64,000 nucleotides of DNA from Vibrio lentus (GCF_030409755.1 NZ_JAUFQE010000002.1:806001-870000), one strand, 5' to 3'. Shown: positions 46,418 through 55,170, counted from the stretch's first letter. Notes: a model not told the origin generated them from the letters alone. Program-made: numbers and translations.

Positions 46418-48331
46418 ATGCTGAATAGACTTTTTTCAACTAAATTAAAAATCACCTTCACACTTACGTGTCTTTCCTTCACTATCGCGGGATGTGAGAG
46501 CACAGTGGACTTTGGTAAAGCTTCTTCTTCCGAACACAAGCTTGATGCAATACTAACATGGCACGACGACATCAAGCCGGACAACACTTATTTTGCCTAC
46601 TCGGTAGAAATAGTCCCACTCCCAGAGCTTGAAGCTATGCTGAGTTGCGATAAAGGAACAGGCACTCCATTTTCAGATCTGAAACAAACGCATGGACTCA
46701 TTTTATCGCCAGCAACCCCTAGTAATTCCACACAAACGAACAATACTATTAACCTTGCCCAAGCCGTCGTGGTGTTTAAAAAAAACAAGACCAATTGCAC
46801 TACTAAAGCACTAAACAGACACCTAACGCCTTATCAGACAATCAAAGACACCAACTATCAAGTAAACCGAGTAAATTACTCAAGCAGTGAATATGAAGTG
46901 GACTATGGAGTCTTAATATCGACTATTAGCGTTGGAACACAGCTTGCCACTGGTACGCCGTTCGTATTTAATGAAGAAAACAGCAAAACAATTCAACAAG
47001 CAACCAACGCGTTAGACTCAGCTCTTTCCCAGTGGATGAAAGATAATCGTCAATCCTACACTACAACGCCTAGCCCCTTGTTGGCATACAGTAATGGAGT
47101 TCACGTCCCATACAAACTGTCCATACCCATCAAATATATTAACGACGGTGAAACAACCATCATCGGACACGTTATAGTCAAACCAAAGTTTCTCAGAACG
47201 GTTTGGCTAAATCGTGCAGAGAGTGTCAATTTACCCGTAATCAAGTACAGCGATGTTAAGACTAAAGACCTAAGTAATAACGCCCTACTTATTGAAGGCA
47301 ATTCGACTTATAACAATTACATTGATTCTAAAGGGAAGGGTCAACTGTCGCTATCTGACATCACAATCTTAGGTCAGGACATAGACTGGAGCAATCCAGA
47401 GACAACTCAGGTTAAAACAGCAAATGAGACCCTCACTGAAATTTGCAAAGGAACAAAGACTATACTTTCAAATGTTGGCCTTCATGAATACGACCAACAT
47501 TTACTACTCGTACAAAGACTTGAAGAATCGGAACTCTGGCAACACCGGCTAACAGAGCTACCGGAAGCTCCAGCAGAATCAAATAAGTCTCGCCTAAATC
47601 AAATTCGTCAAGAATTGAATGAGCTTACCCCTAGGGAGAACATCGACCTATCAAGCTGCTTGGATTACAGCATATTGGCAAAACAGGAATACCCAGTCAT
47701 TACACAAGAAGCTTTCCATATAGCTTTGAAAAAAGTGAACGATCAGATAGTGAAAGATAAGAGCCACGTAGAATATTTTGATACCGAAATAGGGCAAGCT
47801 TTTAATACACAAGAGATCAGAAATGGCAATGAAATAAGTAAAGACAAACCCCATTATATAAACATTCTGCAAAATCGCCTGTTTCTCCCAGACGACGCGA
47901 CGGTAGAGTTCCAAGATAATAGAGATTACCAACCCGAGAATTGGCAGTATTCTTCAGATAATAAAGAAATCTTAACCAGTGAAGTGTTAATGAGCCGATT
48001 TTGGGATATGAATATCTTTCTATACGGTTGCTATTTACAACCGAAAATAAAATTCCTCAATGGTTCTGAAGTAGATACTAATGCAGTTAGAGCACTTTAC
48101 TTCACTAGGAGTCAACATATTGGGTCGATCACTTTCCAATACAGTGGGGATAATACGTCTTTGTTACGAGCAGTAACTCTCGATCCAGTTTACAACAACA
48201 GTATCAACCTCACTCAAGTAGAAAATTACAATTTTAAATCAGACACTAGTTGCATGAAAGGTCCCTACCCAAAAATCAAGAGTGTTCTAGGTGCTTCAAA
48301 ATCAACCGCTGTAGCAATTCTAGACTATTAA
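46418..48331 (+). CDS. hypothetical lipoprotein (637 aa) in hotspot
   Basis: Signal peptide and lipobox TIAGC (Cys near 26) predict a lipid-anchored protein. The mature part is hydrophilic, Asn/Thr-rich, with scattered Cys (LSCDKGTGTP, TEICKGTK, LSSCLDYS, LYGCYLQP, SCMKGPYP) that could form disulfides. I recognise no domain. The gene is AT-richer than the core genes. It sits between the intact hydrolase and its first 3'-end duplicate, so it is cargo of one insertion. An envelope-level or defence role is speculation. Confidence 0.7.
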   Translation: MLNRLFSTKLKITFTLTCLSFTIAGCESTVDFGKASSSEHKLDAILTWHDDIKPDNTYFAYSVEIVPLPELEAMLSCDKGTGTPFSDLKQTHGLILSPATPSNSTQTNNTINLAQAVVVFKKNKTNCTTKALNRHLTPYQTIKDTNYQVNRVNYSSSEYEVDYGVLISTISVGTQLATGTPFVFNEENSKTIQQATNALDSALSQWMKDNRQSYTTTPSPLLAYSNGVHVPYKLSIPIKYINDGETTIIGHVIVKPKFLRTVWLNRAESVNLPVIKYSDVKTKDLSNNALLIEGNSTYNNYIDSKGKGQLSLSDITILGQDIDWSNPETTQVKTANETLTEICKGTKTILSNVGLHEYDQHLLLVQRLEESELWQHRLTELPEAPAESNKSRLNQIRQELNELTPRENIDLSSCLDYSILAKQEYPVITQEAFHIALKKVNDQIVKDKSHVEYFDTEIGQAFNTQEIRNGNEISKDKPHYINILQNRLFLPDDATVEFQDNRDYQPENWQYSSDNKEILTSEVLMSRFWDMNIFLYGCYLQPKIKFLNGSEVDTNAVRALYFTRSQHIGSITFQYSGDNTSLLRAVTLDPVYNNSINLTQVENYNFKSDTSCMKGPYPKIKSVLGASKSTAVAILDY

Positions 48332-48418
48332 CAAACTAAAATGGGTCGTTCAGCGGCCCCTTCTTCTTAACAACCTCTAGCAACCTTTGTTTTTTATTTC
48401 GTACCTTCAAATTCTTGT

Positions 48419-48662
48419 AAACCAATTCCGCCATTATCTAGGCCAATACGTGACAGGTGAAGCCCACCGCGTGTATGAGAACGTGAATGTGCCAGTAATC
48501 TTAGTGAACGCTCGCCTATGGCCAACCGATTCAGAAGCGAACAAGAAACACATCAAGGATTACAGCATTTACTACATTGAAGACTCTGGTCACTTCCCAA
48601 TGCTTGAGCAACCACAGCAGTTCAACACAACGTTGATGAAAGCGGTTAAGTCAGTGAAGTAG
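48419..48662 (+). pseudogene. duplicated 3' end of the secreted hydrolase gene (copy R1)
   Basis: Encodes 80 residues identical to the end of the 45305-46177 hydrolase (from NQFRHYLGQ to KSVK and the stop), with about 16 base differences that I read as all synonymous. It lacks the signal peptide, oxyanion loop and nucleophile, so no enzyme is made. The similarity starts abruptly at AAACCA. The following 45 bp and terminator are also shared with later copies. Confidence 0.9.
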
Positions 48663-48706
48663 GGCGCTGTAGTTGTTAAAGGATGGATGTAATCGTTGAT
48701 AGATAA

Positions 48707-48738
48707 AACTAAGGCCTCGCGTGTGCGAGGCCTTAGTT
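48707..48738. terminator. GGCCTCGC-family bidirectional terminator (after R1)
   Basis: Fourteen-base stem AACTAAGGCCTCGC / GCGAGGCCTTAGTT. Symmetric, so it can serve genes on both strands. Confidence 0.9.
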
Positions 48739-48781
48739 TTCTGAGTCAAATCGATGGAATCTGTCAATCTGATAGAGTCCA

Positions 48782-48904
48782 TTATTTTTTGTCTTGAGAG
48801 TCTTTATATTTCTTTGCAATCCACTCATGCAAATGAAGCCCCGTTTGACGCTTTAAGAATACAGTGATGCCAGCTAAAATTAACAGTCCAATTATTGTGC
48901 CCAT
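48782..48904 (-). CDS. small 40-aa membrane protein
   Basis: ATG at 48904 with GGAG six bases upstream. The protein is MGTIIGLLILAGITVFLKRQ followed by a basic, hydrophilic tail (about 20 residues). One hydrophobic helix then positive charge predicts an inner membrane protein with cytoplasmic tail. It lies 60 bp downstream of the RHH-like gene on the same strand, so probably one operon. Could be a small toxin-like peptide or an accessory subunit; nothing decides. Confidence 0.6.
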   Translation of the reverse strand: MGTIIGLLILAGITVFLKRQTGLHLHEWIAKKYKDSQDKK

Positions 48905-48964
48905 AATCATCTCCACGCTTTGTCATTTTTTAAATTCAGTTTAATCAATATGTTAGTGTTTTGA

Positions 48965-49222
48965 TTAATCCATTGATTTCATCATTTTATCTATATTAAG
49001 CCCACCAAGATCCTCGAGGTTATTCTTAATCTCTTCATCGATTGATAGCTGGCGTTCCACTTTCTTTATTTCCTTCTCAAGAAACTTTTCAACTTCTTGA
49101 GATACGTTGAACATTAAGCCTTGTTCACGCGCTGCTTTTCTCGCTCGTTTAAGACGAACATCTAAGTCTGATGAGATTTTGATGTTCAGTGATACTTTGG
49201 ATTGTTTTTTCTGTAATGACAT
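48965..49222 (-). CDS. small ribbon-helix-helix-like protein
   Basis: An 85-aa basic protein. A strand-like KVSLNIKISSDLDVRLKRAR is followed by charged helices (NVSQEVEKFLEKEIKKVERQ), the pattern of RHH DNA-binding antitoxin or plasmid-type regulators. ATG at 49222 is preferred over an upstream TTG at 49234; GAG lies upstream. No toxin of a known family is next to it. Its only same-strand neighbour is the 40-aa membrane protein. Confidence 0.6.
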   Translation of the reverse strand: MSLQKKQSKVSLNIKISSDLDVRLKRARKAAREQGLMFNVSQEVEKFLEKEIKKVERQLSIDEEIKNNLEDLGGLNIDKMMKSMD

Positions 49223-49292
49223 ATCGATTCTCAACTTTATCTAAAAAATACTATATATTTTTCTACCTTTTTAGCAAGAAATTTTGAGGTTG

Positions 49293-49430
49293 ACGGATTC
49301 AGAAGCGAACAAGAAACACATCAAGGATTACAGCATTTATTACATTGAAGATTGAGGCTACTTCCCAAAGCTAGAGCAATCAGACCAGTTCAATACAACG
49401 TTGATGAAAGCGATTAAGTCAGTGAAGTAG
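49293..49430 (+). pseudogene. degenerate hydrolase 3'-end fragment (copy R2)
   Basis: Matches the last 45 or so codons of the hydrolase, but with an internal TGA and replacement of the catalytic His block (EDSGHFPMLE reads ED-stop-GYFPKLE). Older and decayed compared with R1. No GGCCTCGC terminator follows it; the dispersed two-hairpin repeat does. Confidence 0.85.
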
Positions 49431-49459
49431 GGCGGTTGCACGTGAGAATAGGCTGATAA

Positions 49460-49643
49460 TCCCCTCCTAACCTCCCCTTGGTTTACATCTCCAATCTCTT
49501 GTTGGTAATGGGAAAGGGGAGGAACTGAATACCAATCGCTACATGTGCTGCTATATGTTCAGCGCCAAAGAATGTTCTCCCCCTCAACCTTATATCTCAA
49601 GAGATCGGGTCACTCCATTCGAGGGGGAGCTAGAGGGGGAGGC
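49460..49643. repeat. dispersed two-hairpin repeat, copy 1
   Basis: About 184 bp. The first half pairs CCTCCCCTT with AAGGGGAGG. The second pairs CTCCCCCTC with GAGGGGGAG. No ORF. Copies 2 and 3 lie at 51069-51238 and 63824-63941. Confidence 0.85.
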
Positions 49644-49661
49644 TTTGGTCTACTAGAACCA

Positions 49662-49702
49662 TTCACACAACGTTGATGAAAGGGGTGCAGTCAGTGAAGT
49701 AA
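49662..49702 (+). pseudogene. short hydrolase 3'-end remnant (copy R3)
   Basis: The last 41 bp of the hydrolase (CACAACGTTGATGAAAG ... CAGTGAAGTA), followed by the same spacer as after R1 (GGCGCTGTAG.TGTTAAAGG). Confidence 0.8.
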
Positions 49703-49999
49703 GGCGCTGTAGCTGTTAAAGGATGGATGTTCATTCTATAGATAAAACTAAGGCCTAGCGTGTGTGAGGCCTTTTTGTTCGTTGGAGATTTTGCTAGATA
49801 CATTCATTTCAATTTGCGAGTCATACCCGCGTCTTTCACTCGTTTATGGTCCTTAAACGACAGCCTCATAGTTATATAAATGCTCTATCAACCACCCCTA
49901 GATATGTAATCAGCACCACTGTTATTGGTAAGGGCTGACCGAATCTAGTGGTGCTTTCTACTGACAATCACTTTAACTATGTGTTTAGGACGTCCTGCT
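49703..49999. other. spacer with terminator and long-loop hairpin
   Basis: Holds the GGCCTAGC variant terminator (49750-49777) and a 9-bp stem AGCACCACT / AGTGGTGCT (49912-49955) with a 26-nt loop just before the next gene. No gene seen. Confidence 0.45.
49750..49777 (+). terminator. GGCCTCGC-family terminator, mutated copy (after R3)
   Basis: AAGGCCTAGC / GTGAGGCCTT with T-run; two mismatched pairs compared with its relatives. Confidence 0.8.
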
Positions 50000-50926
50000 A
50001 TGGCTAAGAAAATAATATTCATTCATGGTCGCGCTCAAAAGCCCGATAAAGCTCCCCTTCAAGCACTCTGGTACGAGGCTATAGAACATGGCTTGCAGCG
50101 AGATTGTGGATACTCAAGTTCATTACAAGCTTTTAAAGATGTCGATAAACGGTTTGTCTATTACGGTGAACTATCGAACACATTGTTAGAGAAACCAACG
50201 GAAGACCCTGCAAGTCGACAACAAGCGCTGTCTGAACTCAAAAAGTACAAGACAAGCCAGTTCAATAAAACAACGTATAACAAGGTGTCTAAAATTGGTT
50301 TTCTAAAAGAGGCGCTAGCAGATACCTTTTCATCGCTATTTGGAAAGCTGGGTGTGGCTGAGACACTTATAACGAAGGTCGCGCCGGATATGGCGCATTA
50401 TTGGTATGAAGATACCTATTTTGGCAGCGATGTTAGGCATCGGCTAATGGTTGAACTGAAGGAAGCGCTTGATAATCAGGATGATGTGATGATTGTATCG
50501 CACAGCCTTGGGTCGATGATCAGCTATGACGTGTTATGGAAGTTGTCTCATTACGGAGAGTATAGACACGACTATGGTGCAGACAAGAAGGTCAACTTAT
50601 TGCTTACGCTCGGGTCACCGTTAGGTGATGAAAACGTAAAAGATAGGCTAAAGGGGAGTCGCTTGAAAGATGAGAAGAAGTACCCTTTAAACATTCAGCA
50701 ATGGATAAACATATCGGCAGAAGATGACTTTATCTCTCATGACAGCAAAATTAGAAATGACTTTAAGGATATGCTCAAACTGGATCTGATACCCGGCGGA
50801 ATGAAAGATATCCACCCGATCTACAACCTCAATATTCGCAACGGGAAAAGCAATCCACATGCTTCCATCGGTTATCTCATTAACCCTAAATTCATCAAAG
50901 TACTGGATGAATGGCTCTCTAGTTGA
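50000..50926 (+). CDS. alpha/beta hydrolase fold protein, cytoplasmic
   Basis: 308 aa from ATG 50000 (AGGA ten bases upstream; an upstream in-frame ATG at 49979 lacks support). Seen: FIHGRAQKP oxyanion strand at the N terminus, nucleophile elbow SHSLGSM (near 163), and HASIGYL near the end as candidate catalytic His. No signal peptide. The layout resembles lipase/esterase-like proteins found next to mobile regions; substrate unknown. Not related to the secreted hydrolase that flanks the region. Cargo of the hotspot. Confidence 0.75.
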   Translation: MAKKIIFIHGRAQKPDKAPLQALWYEAIEHGLQRDCGYSSSLQAFKDVDKRFVYYGELSNTLLEKPTEDPASRQQALSELKKYKTSQFNKTTYNKVSKIGFLKEALADTFSSLFGKLGVAETLITKVAPDMAHYWYEDTYFGSDVRHRLMVELKEALDNQDDVMIVSHSLGSMISYDVLWKLSHYGEYRHDYGADKKVNLLLTLGSPLGDENVKDRLKGSRLKDEKKYPLNIQQWINISAEDDFISHDSKIRNDFKDMLKLDLIPGGMKDIHPIYNLNIRNGKSNPHASIGYLINPKFIKVLDEWLSS

Positions 50927-50982
50927 TGTGGTTTTACCATCGTAAATTGTTAGCTACTTGTTCGTTGGAACGCAGATAAAAC

Positions 50983-51010
50983 AAGGCCTCGCGTATGCGA
51001 GGCCTTTTTG
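50983..51010 (+). terminator. GGCCTCGC-family terminator (after second hydrolase)
   Basis: AAGGCCTCGC / GCGAGGCCTT, loop GTAT, T-run; preceded by AGATAAAAC as in the other copies. Confidence 0.9.
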
Positions 51011-51068
51011 TGTTCTGTGGATCGAGCGAATTGACTTGGGCAGATGTACGTCAAGTTCGACTTACAAA

Positions 51069-51238
51069 TCCCCTCCTAACCTCCCCTTGGTTTACATCTC
51101 CAATCTCTTGTTGGTAACGGGAAAGGGGAGGAACTGAATACCGATCGTGACAAGTGCAGTTATATGTTCAGCGTCAAAGAATGTTCTCCCCCTCGATCGT
51201 TCATCTAAAGAGATCGATGAACTCCATTTGAGGGTGGG
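51069..51238. repeat. dispersed two-hairpin repeat, copy 2
   Basis: About 170 bp, nearly identical to copy 1 over its first 75 bp (starting TCCCCTCCTAACCTCCCCTT). The right arm of the second hairpin is slightly decayed (GAGGGTGGG). Confidence 0.85.
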
Positions 51239-51438
51239 TGTTGTATGCTTCACACAAACCAAGCACCTAACATACGAAATATTTATATCTTCATAGTTAA
51301 ATATACAACAGGTGTCACACTTGTCTGTAAATGACTAATCTAACCTGTAATGACCTCTTTACTGATAAAAATAACTTTAAAAGCACCTTTCATCATGTGG
51401 GGAGGCTTTAAACTCAACGTCAGATAAAGAGATTTCTT
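51239..51438. other. intergenic region upstream of 282-aa lipoprotein gene
   Basis: About 200 bp, AT-rich, no gene seen; presumably the promoter of the lipoprotein gene. Confidence 0.35.
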
Positions 51439-52287
51439 ATGTATAAGTATCTAACACTAATCGTTTTATTACTCACTGGATGTGCGTCTACAAACGAAAT
51501 TGCAAACAATTCTTGGTGCCAACCTTACAACGATCGTCTTGCTGAGGTCTTTAGCAATGAACTTACGCTAGGCGCTAAAGCCTTAGACACCACTATCGGA
51601 TGTGCTCCTAGGCCACTACCAAATTATTTAAAAGGAACTACTCTTAGCGATTCAATACTCATCTCACAAGAGCAAGTCGATATCGTCGAAAAAATTAAAG
51701 AAACATACAAAGAATCTGAGCCTAATGCGGACGAGATCATCAACTTTGTTATTTCACCGCAAGCAAAACAATTAGCATTGAGCAGGGCATTGCGCCTTAA
51801 TGAGTTGTCATACTCAATTATTGCACAATCGCAGAAGAACAAATCTAAACTAATAAAAAACAATACCTTTGAATTACTTAATGGATTTACGAAAGGTAAT
51901 ATTGATAAGCTCAACGAGGCCGTAAAAGAAACCAGTTACGATAGGTATCAGAAACAGGTGCATCGTATTCAGCGTGATTACTATGACATCTTGTATCAAA
52001 TTACTCTCGGTGGGGCTGATAAGGATGGTCGACAGTCAATATCATATGACCCAAAAGATATCGCAACGCTGCTCACTAAGGCTGTTAAGGTTTATGCTGA
52101 TCAACAGGCTATTAGGTCGAACTTTTTATTAATGCGCGATCAGTATTTCGCAACTATCAACAGTAATTCACTTCCACCTTTTGATCAGCAGTGGGAGAAC
52201 CAGATAACAGACATTAAAGAGCAATGTAAGCTAACTGCAAAAGGGCTTGGTTTAGATGAAACCAAGTGTGATGTTATGTCGAAGTAG
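51439..52287 (+). CDS. hypothetical lipoprotein (282 aa) in hotspot
   Basis: Signal peptide and lipobox LLTGC (Cys near 15). The mature protein is mostly alpha-helical by composition, with charged repeats (QVDIVEKIKETYKESEPNAD) and two Cys near the N terminus and two near the C terminus. No domain recognised. The AGAGA before the ATG is a weak ribosome binding site. The gene is followed directly by a GGCCTCGC terminator, so it is the last cargo unit before the core DUF3360 gene. Confidence 0.7.
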   Translation: MYKYLTLIVLLLTGCASTNEIANNSWCQPYNDRLAEVFSNELTLGAKALDTTIGCAPRPLPNYLKGTTLSDSILISQEQVDIVEKIKETYKESEPNADEIINFVISPQAKQLALSRALRLNELSYSIIAQSQKNKSKLIKNNTFELLNGFTKGNIDKLNEAVKETSYDRYQKQVHRIQRDYYDILYQITLGGADKDGRQSISYDPKDIATLLTKAVKVYADQQAIRSNFLLMRDQYFATINSNSLPPFDQQWENQITDIKEQCKLTAKGLGLDETKCDVMSK

Positions 52288-52305
52288 ATATATCTCTAAT
52301 GAACT

Positions 52306-52332
52306 AAGGCCTCGCGTGTGCGAGGCCTTTTT
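52306..52332. terminator. GGCCTCGC-family terminator between lipoprotein and DUF3360 genes
   Basis: AAGGCCTCGC / GCGAGGCCTT, loop GTGT, T-run. Lies between convergent genes. Confidence 0.9.
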
Positions 52333-52364
52333 GTGTTTCGACTGAAACTCAATACTAATCGAGC

Positions 52365-53873
52365 CTAGCGAAAGCTCGGGATAATCGCTGGAATCCCCGG
52401 TAAAAGGCCAACCAACGCCATCACACCACTTAGTACAATAAACATAATGCCAGGCAACACCCAACGGCTCATTTTACTAAGCTCACTACTACGTTCTTTA
52501 CAACCGACTAAGCCTAAGTTATCCAACAGCATGGTGAGAGCCCAACCAAATGCAGGGTTAACGAGCGCTGAAGAAAATACAACAATCGCTGCTGATTGGG
52601 TGGTTTTCCCTTCACGCGTCATTTCCATTCCAGCTTCTAGCAATGGCACAAATACTCCAACAATCAGCGCAACACAAAGTACCGGTTGCCAGATAGCTAA
52701 ATCCATCGGGTAACCCCAAACTGCGGCGATAATACAGAATAGCGCCGTGAGCAAGGCGCCAGCAGGAATAGGGCGTTTAGCAATCGCTGCCGGTACGATG
52801 TAAGTACCCCATGAAGACGTAAAGTTAGTACCACCGAGCAGAGAACCGAACGTTTGACGAATTGAAGCCGTGGTCATGGTGTCGTCAATGTGCATGTGTA
52901 CTTTTTCGGTACGTTCTGGGTAGCTGATCTTTTGGAATACTTGATGTCCTAAGAAATCCGGTGACCACATCGCTACGGCTAGAATCGCAAACGGCAATAC
53001 CACCATGAAATGTTCAATCGTCGGTAGGCCAAGCATCCAGCCGGTATCTTCTCCCCACCAATACATAGGGTTCATGTTAGGCAAGCCTGGCTCAGTGTGG
53101 AAAGCAAATGGGGCACCCATGGCAAATGCAATCGTACCACCCAGTAAACAACTAAGAGGCACGGCTAACCAGCGCTTACGGAAATGTTCTAATAACGCGT
53201 ACAAAATGATGGTGCAAAAGATCACGACAAACGCGATATGGCTCATACCAATTCCCTCAGCCCAAGCAAATAGCTTCTTAACCTGAGAAGCGGTTCCAAC
53301 AAAGCCAAGGTAGAGTAATAAGCCGCCACACACGCCTTTACTGGTGAGGTTGGCCAACATACTGCCACCTTTACTGATGGCCAAGAGTAAGCCAAAAGCA
53401 CCTATCAGCAAGCCAAAGGCCATTGGGTGTCCGCCAGCTGCAACCACAATCGGAATTAAAGGAATGAGTGGACCATGCGTACCAGCAAGGTTAGCCGTTG
53501 GTAGTAAGAAGCCAGAGAAAAGGATGATGAAAACTGAAGCGATGAGTAGTTCATAACGAACATTTTCTAAAATAAAGCCTTCATCTAGCCCGAGAGCCCC
53601 CGCAAAGGTAGCAGCAATCGCGCCCACCATAACAACTTTACCAATCGTGGCGGCCATCGCTGGGATGGTGTCTTCTATCTCGAATCGATAATCTTTAAAC
53701 GGCAAGTTAGGACGCCAGCGTTTAGGCGACATGATTTGTAATTCATGTTCTAAATATTGTTCGCGGGAATCAAACTCCGAGCTTGGTTTGTGTTGTTGTT
53801 CATAAGTGAGTTCATCCTCATTGGCTTGAGGCTTATTTGCTTGTATATGTACTGACTCTAAAGTACTGCTCAT
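52365..53873 (-). CDS. DUF3360-family membrane transporter
   Basis: A 502-aa protein: a hydrophilic N-terminal stretch of about 60 residues, then about 12-14 membrane spans. The segments LLPTANLAGTHGPLIPLIPI and PDFLGHQVFQKISYPERTEK, with the repeated small-residue helices, match the DUF3360 family, which looks distantly related to SulP/xanthine-uracil (APC) transporters. Substrate unknown. It borders the variable region and probably belongs to the core genome. Confidence 0.82.
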   Translation of the reverse strand: MSSTLESVHIQANKPQANEDELTYEQQHKPSSEFDSREQYLEHELQIMSPKRWRPNLPFKDYRFEIEDTIPAMAATIGKVVMVGAIAATFAGALGLDEGFILENVRYELLIASVFIILFSGFLLPTANLAGTHGPLIPLIPIVVAAGGHPMAFGLLIGAFGLLLAISKGGSMLANLTSKGVCGGLLLYLGFVGTASQVKKLFAWAEGIGMSHIAFVVIFCTIILYALLEHFRKRWLAVPLSCLLGGTIAFAMGAPFAFHTEPGLPNMNPMYWWGEDTGWMLGLPTIEHFMVVLPFAILAVAMWSPDFLGHQVFQKISYPERTEKVHMHIDDTMTTASIRQTFGSLLGGTNFTSSWGTYIVPAAIAKRPIPAGALLTALFCIIAAVWGYPMDLAIWQPVLCVALIVGVFVPLLEAGMEMTREGKTTQSAAIVVFSSALVNPAFGWALTMLLDNLGLVGCKERSSELSKMSRWVLPGIMFIVLSGVMALVGLLPGIPAIIPSFR

Positions 53874-54217
53874 TTTGATTCCTTTCGTTCACACTCTAAG
53901 GCGTGTTATTCCAACAAACGTTATTGACTCACGCAGAAGCGCAAACAATGCGTCAACTTATAATTAAATATTCATTAACATTTAGTTGTTAGTACCTTAT
54001 ACCAAACCAAAAAAAACAAATAGACTCAGTCGGTTAGACATTAGTCGTAGAGTCGGACGACTAGTATTAGACCCTGTAGATAGCATGTGTCTGTTTATTG
54101 GTAGGCGATGAATTTATGGGTAATAAACGACTATCTAACAAGAAATGCTTGGCGTTAAAGCATCAGATAACATCCATCGATGAGTGCTTTCTGGGGTAAC
54201 GTTTTTGGTTAAAAACT
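53874..54217. other. promoter region of the DUF3360 gene
   Basis: About 340 bp, no gene. Contains repeated GTCG elements (AGTCGGTTAGACATTAGTCG at about 54029-54048, then AGTCGGACGACTAG) that form a loose palindrome and could be a regulator site for the divergent genes. Confidence 0.4.
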
Positions 54218-54236
54218 ATTGATAATAATTCTCATT
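54218..54236. promoter_or_regulatory. Fur box upstream of the FmdE-like gene
   Basis: ATTGATAATAATTCTCATT matches the 19-bp Fur consensus at all but two positions, about 46 bp before the start codon. Predicts repression by iron-loaded Fur. Confidence 0.75.
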
Positions 54237-54282
54237 ACGTTACCTTGTGGGCTCAAACACACTCATTGTTGCGGAGACCAAC

Positions 54283-54837
54283 ATGGAACACTCGGATATT
54301 ACTCAACTGCTTATTCCAAAGAGCGATTGGGCATCGCCTGATCTCTTTCTCTATGAAGGGGAAGACAAACTTCATCTGAGCTTAGAAGGCGCTATTCAAT
54401 ACAGTGGATTGAACAGCATTGGTGGCGTGGTTCTGGGCTTTAGGATGATCCAACATGCGGTGCAACTCGCGGCGGGTGATCAGTCTTTGCAACGTGATGG
54501 CATCAGTGTTTATACCGCGTTCCCTGGACGTGGTGCTCAAGATGCTTTTGAGTACACATGCCGCGCACTGCGTGATAGGCGCTATTGCTGTGATACCACA
54601 TTGCACCACCCAGCAGCGCAAACCGGACAACGTGGTCAGTTCTTATTTACGCTTCGCTTGAATGAACAGTCTATGGTGATGACGCCAGCAGACGGACTTC
54701 CAAGAAAAAGCTATTTTGAGGCCGACCGACACTCACAAGAAGGTCGAGAGGCAGCATTGAGATGGCGCGATGAGAAGATCAACTTTGCCAATACACTCTT
54801 GAGCTTGTCGCCAGAAGAGTGCTTACGCGTGTTGTAA
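54283..54837 (+). CDS. FmdE-like protein, probably iron-regulated
   Basis: 184 aa from ATG 54283 (GGAG six bases upstream; an in-frame upstream start lies too close to the Fur box). The segment SIGGVVLGFRMIQHAVQLAA followed by GRGAQDAFEYTCRAL resembles the core of FmdE-like proteins, but the usual His/Cys metal residues are partly missing, so the call is tentative. Cytoplasmic by sequence. The Fur box suggests a role in iron limitation. Monocistronic, with a terminator after. Confidence 0.5.
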   Translation: MEHSDITQLLIPKSDWASPDLFLYEGEDKLHLSLEGAIQYSGLNSIGGVVLGFRMIQHAVQLAAGDQSLQRDGISVYTAFPGRGAQDAFEYTCRALRDRRYCCDTTLHHPAAQTGQRGQFLFTLRLNEQSMVMTPADGLPRKSYFEADRHSQEGREAALRWRDEKINFANTLLSLSPEECLRVL

Positions 54838-54887
54838 TTCTTTGTTCTCACTTACTGGATGAGCTCAAAAACACAATGAATAACAAG

Positions 54888-54919
54888 AGGTCGCTCGCTT
54901 TCAAGTGGGCGACCTTTTT
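54888..54919 (+). terminator. terminator after the FmdE-like gene
   Basis: AGGTCGC / GCGACCT stem (54888-54915) followed by T-run. The remaining 250 bp to the next gene hold nothing I recognise. Confidence 0.85.
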
Positions 54920-55170
54920 GTATCAAGCGCTCACGGAAACCAGATTCTTAGTCGCGCTTAGGCTTGCTGGAATGACTCACTTTTAGTTTAGTGCGGTAGT
55001 CTAAAGTCTATGAGTTTCAGCAATCAACTTAAGCTGCCCGATCTCAATTCGCGACACATTTAGGCACGCAGGTGGTGCAGTTTTCAAAGCATTACACAGC
55101 TTACGGTTAAACTAAGTGATATGATTTTGCTGAAAGAACTAAAAAGCTAATGAATTAAAGGATGAGTACG

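Noticed and set aside
48387..48662. Independent 91-aa gene
   Set aside because: Apart from about 11 leading residues it is the copied end of the hydrolase; no ribosome binding site and no catalytic elbow.
41000..52332. Integron cassette array (Vibrio superintegron)
   Set aside because: Cargo units are separated by hydrolase fragments and terminator hairpins, not by VCR/attC sites, and no integrase gene is present.
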